Origin: Liolophura sinensis
Lineage: Eukaryota; Mollusca; Polyplacophora; Chitonida; Chitonidae
Length of the DNA stretch: 64,000 nt
Direction of reading: 5' to 3'
NCBI RefSeq assembly: GCF_032854445.1
Contig: NC_088298.1
Coordinates: 20,919,295-20,983,294, forward strand
In this document: piece after piece, positions 62,320-64,000 of the stretch
Layout: each line of letters opens with the position of its first letter
Numbering within the stretch: position 1 is the first letter of the stretch
The notes under the pieces: model-generated
The model's input: the letters and a program-made list of their open reading frames with translations, nothing else
Told to the model about the DNA's origin: nothing
Databases searched by the model: none
Made by a program: the position numbers and the translations under genes

Positions 62320-63778
62320 AAAGAATTCAATAACAGATTGTTCATATGTGTATCAAAGTTTTATTACCTTTTGAGGTCTACAATTGAAAGGAACAGCCAA
62401 AAAAATATATATACATAAATGCTTAAGTATGAAATATAACATAAGTATGAAAATCAGTAAATTTGCAACTTCCGTTAACTTTACAGTCTTCAGTTCTAAT
62501 GAAAGTACATTCAGAACAAATATTATTTAACAACTAAGTGCGAGATAAAAAAAAAGAAACAGGTTGTGATTTCACCTTGCATGAATTTGACGCCCACAAA
62601 TCAGAAAAAAAAAATATATATATGTAGAGTTTTAGATCTGCTGCCTGAGATATTTACAACACGGCATCAAAAATGGCACAGCTGGTCTATAGATTCTCTG
62701 CAGGAAACAGTCCAGTTAACAAAAACTACTACATAAATATAAATATTACATCGAAACAATATCTAGAACCAGATATCCAAGTTTTATGAAATTTATGATT
62801 TTGTAACACTTGCAAGTGGAATGTAAATCTAACTCTTGCTCCTGAAACCATTGATACAAGACATTTTGATTGCAAAATCATTATTCTTTCTGTTTGTTAC
62901 TCGCATTATCTTGAGTTAATCAGAAACGGTGAATTTACTTGTTTTAGAAAATGAAGTTACAGTGCACTTTTGTATAAAAGTTATTCACAGGAAAAGAAAA
63001 CAACAAAGAAAATAATTAAAAATAAGGAAAAAAACTGAAGTAGATCATGTTGTTATTGGTTGTTTAATAGCAACATTTTAAATTGTTATTTGAGTATTAT
63101 AACGAAGACAAAAATTTAATTCAGCTGCACTTTTAACTGCCAGTAATTAACACAAGAATACATGTATTAATTTTGAAAAAAAAAATTTATGTATTTATGT
63201 GAAAAAATGGTGGATATGGTGGATTTCCCCCAGAAAGTCAACCGTTTTAGTTACACATGAATAATAAAAATGAAAAATAATTATGCTTGTTACAGGGCCT
63301 CATTTTAGACATGAGTGTGAGGCTAATTTACATATTCATATAGTATGCCCAGTGCATTGTGTGGGGGGAAAAAATCCACTAGCATGAGATTTTCAGAAGC
63401 ATTAATAACATATGATTTCCATAAACATGCTGGTTCATGACATTTTCATTAATTCTGCAACATCAAAAGCAAATTTCTGGTGCAATTGGGGAAGCAGTAT
63501 ATTTGTTAATCCTGTAAGGTGGCACGAGTGTGAAGAATGACCTCGAGCCATTGTTACGTCAAGAATGGATTACAGCGTAACGTCTACACCATTACAGTGT
63601 ATAAGTTTCTACTGTACCTTTGTCCTGTCTTTGATGTGACGTCATCATGATGAGCTGGGAAAGGTATCATTTCACATCAATAGGGGAGTTTCAAATTTGA
63701 ACTCTTTTGTCACTGAAGGTAAAAAGGGTCTTTCAGTATCATGTGACCTGTGAAAAATGTTAGGCAACCAATGAAGAC
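62320..63778 (-). other. AT-rich sequence, possibly the 3' UTR of a convergent gene
   Basis: No ORF or exon was found on either strand. TTTATT at 62360-62365 would be AATAAA on the minus strand. The following 1.4 kb is AT-rich, mostly unique and free of SINEs, as long 3' UTRs often are. This is a weak inference. Confidence 0.25.
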
Positions 63779-63955
63779 ATTAATTTACCGATCACTTGTC
63801 TCGCCGTGTTTCAGAGTCACAAATGACACCCCTTTCTTGTAGAAACTTCTGAAGTTCACAAACGTTCAGCACCTCAAAATTCTCCATCGTAGGTCCACTT
63901 TACTTAAAATTTGCGAGACTTTTTTCAGACACCCATGTTATAGTAAATATCATCC
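63779..63955. repeat. Unnamed dispersed repeat, copy 2
   Basis: The segment aligns with 1048-1205 in the same orientation: taatttaccgatcacttgtc, tcacaaatgacacccctttc, tgtagaaactt, gacttttttcagacaccca, then tgttatagtaaat. The copies are about 75-80% alike by eye. It may continue beyond the window. Confidence 0.65.
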
Positions 63956-64000
63956 TGCAATAGTTACCTAGCATTTTTTTTTTGACAAGTCACATGACAC

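Overview
The window is eukaryotic nuclear DNA: AT-rich, with short exons separated by long introns, GT-AG splice sites, many tRNA-headed SINEs, MITE-like inverted-repeat elements and long minisatellite arrays. The SINE style and the protein affinities suggest a lophotrochozoan, most likely a marine mollusc. The species is inferred, not proven. One 200-base N gap lies at 55398-55597.

Layout. (1) 108-4189, + strand: the last five coding exons of N-acetylglutamate synthase (NAGS), covering the C-terminal acetyltransferase region; the rest of the gene lies left of the window. (2) 4190-10990: no gene; SINE fragments, a 50-bp array and a 2.2-kb satellite made of a 36-bp array followed by a related 46-bp array. 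(3) About 10990-11157: a compact candidate promoter with RFX X-box-like, CCAAT and YY1-like motifs, then a probable non-coding first exon. (4) 12239-58529, + strand: a complete CFAP65 (CCDC108) gene of 42 coding exons and about 1,790 codons. It encodes a large ASH/MSP-repeat protein of motile cilia and flagella. (5) 58530-64000: its 3' UTR with several AATAAA signals, two further arrays, two SINEs, and AT-rich sequence that may be the 3' end of a convergent gene.

The two genes are unrelated in function: NAGS is a mitochondrial enzyme that makes the activator of carbamoyl-phosphate synthetase, and CFAP65 is an axonemal protein. They simply lie head to tail. CFAP65 exon phases join correctly throughout, except that exon 1 appears to lack one base and exon 15 to carry one extra base.

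The most striking feature is a set of tandem arrays that start at an exon-intron junction and copy it. Splice donors are repeated beside a NAGS exon (5 copies), CFAP65 exon 13 (about 29 copies of 63 bp) and CFAP65 exon 20 (22 copies of 118 bp, nearly the whole exon). A splice acceptor is repeated before CFAP65 exon 24 (about 6 copies of 86 bp). The result is introns filled with decoy splice sites. I know of no established name for this pattern.
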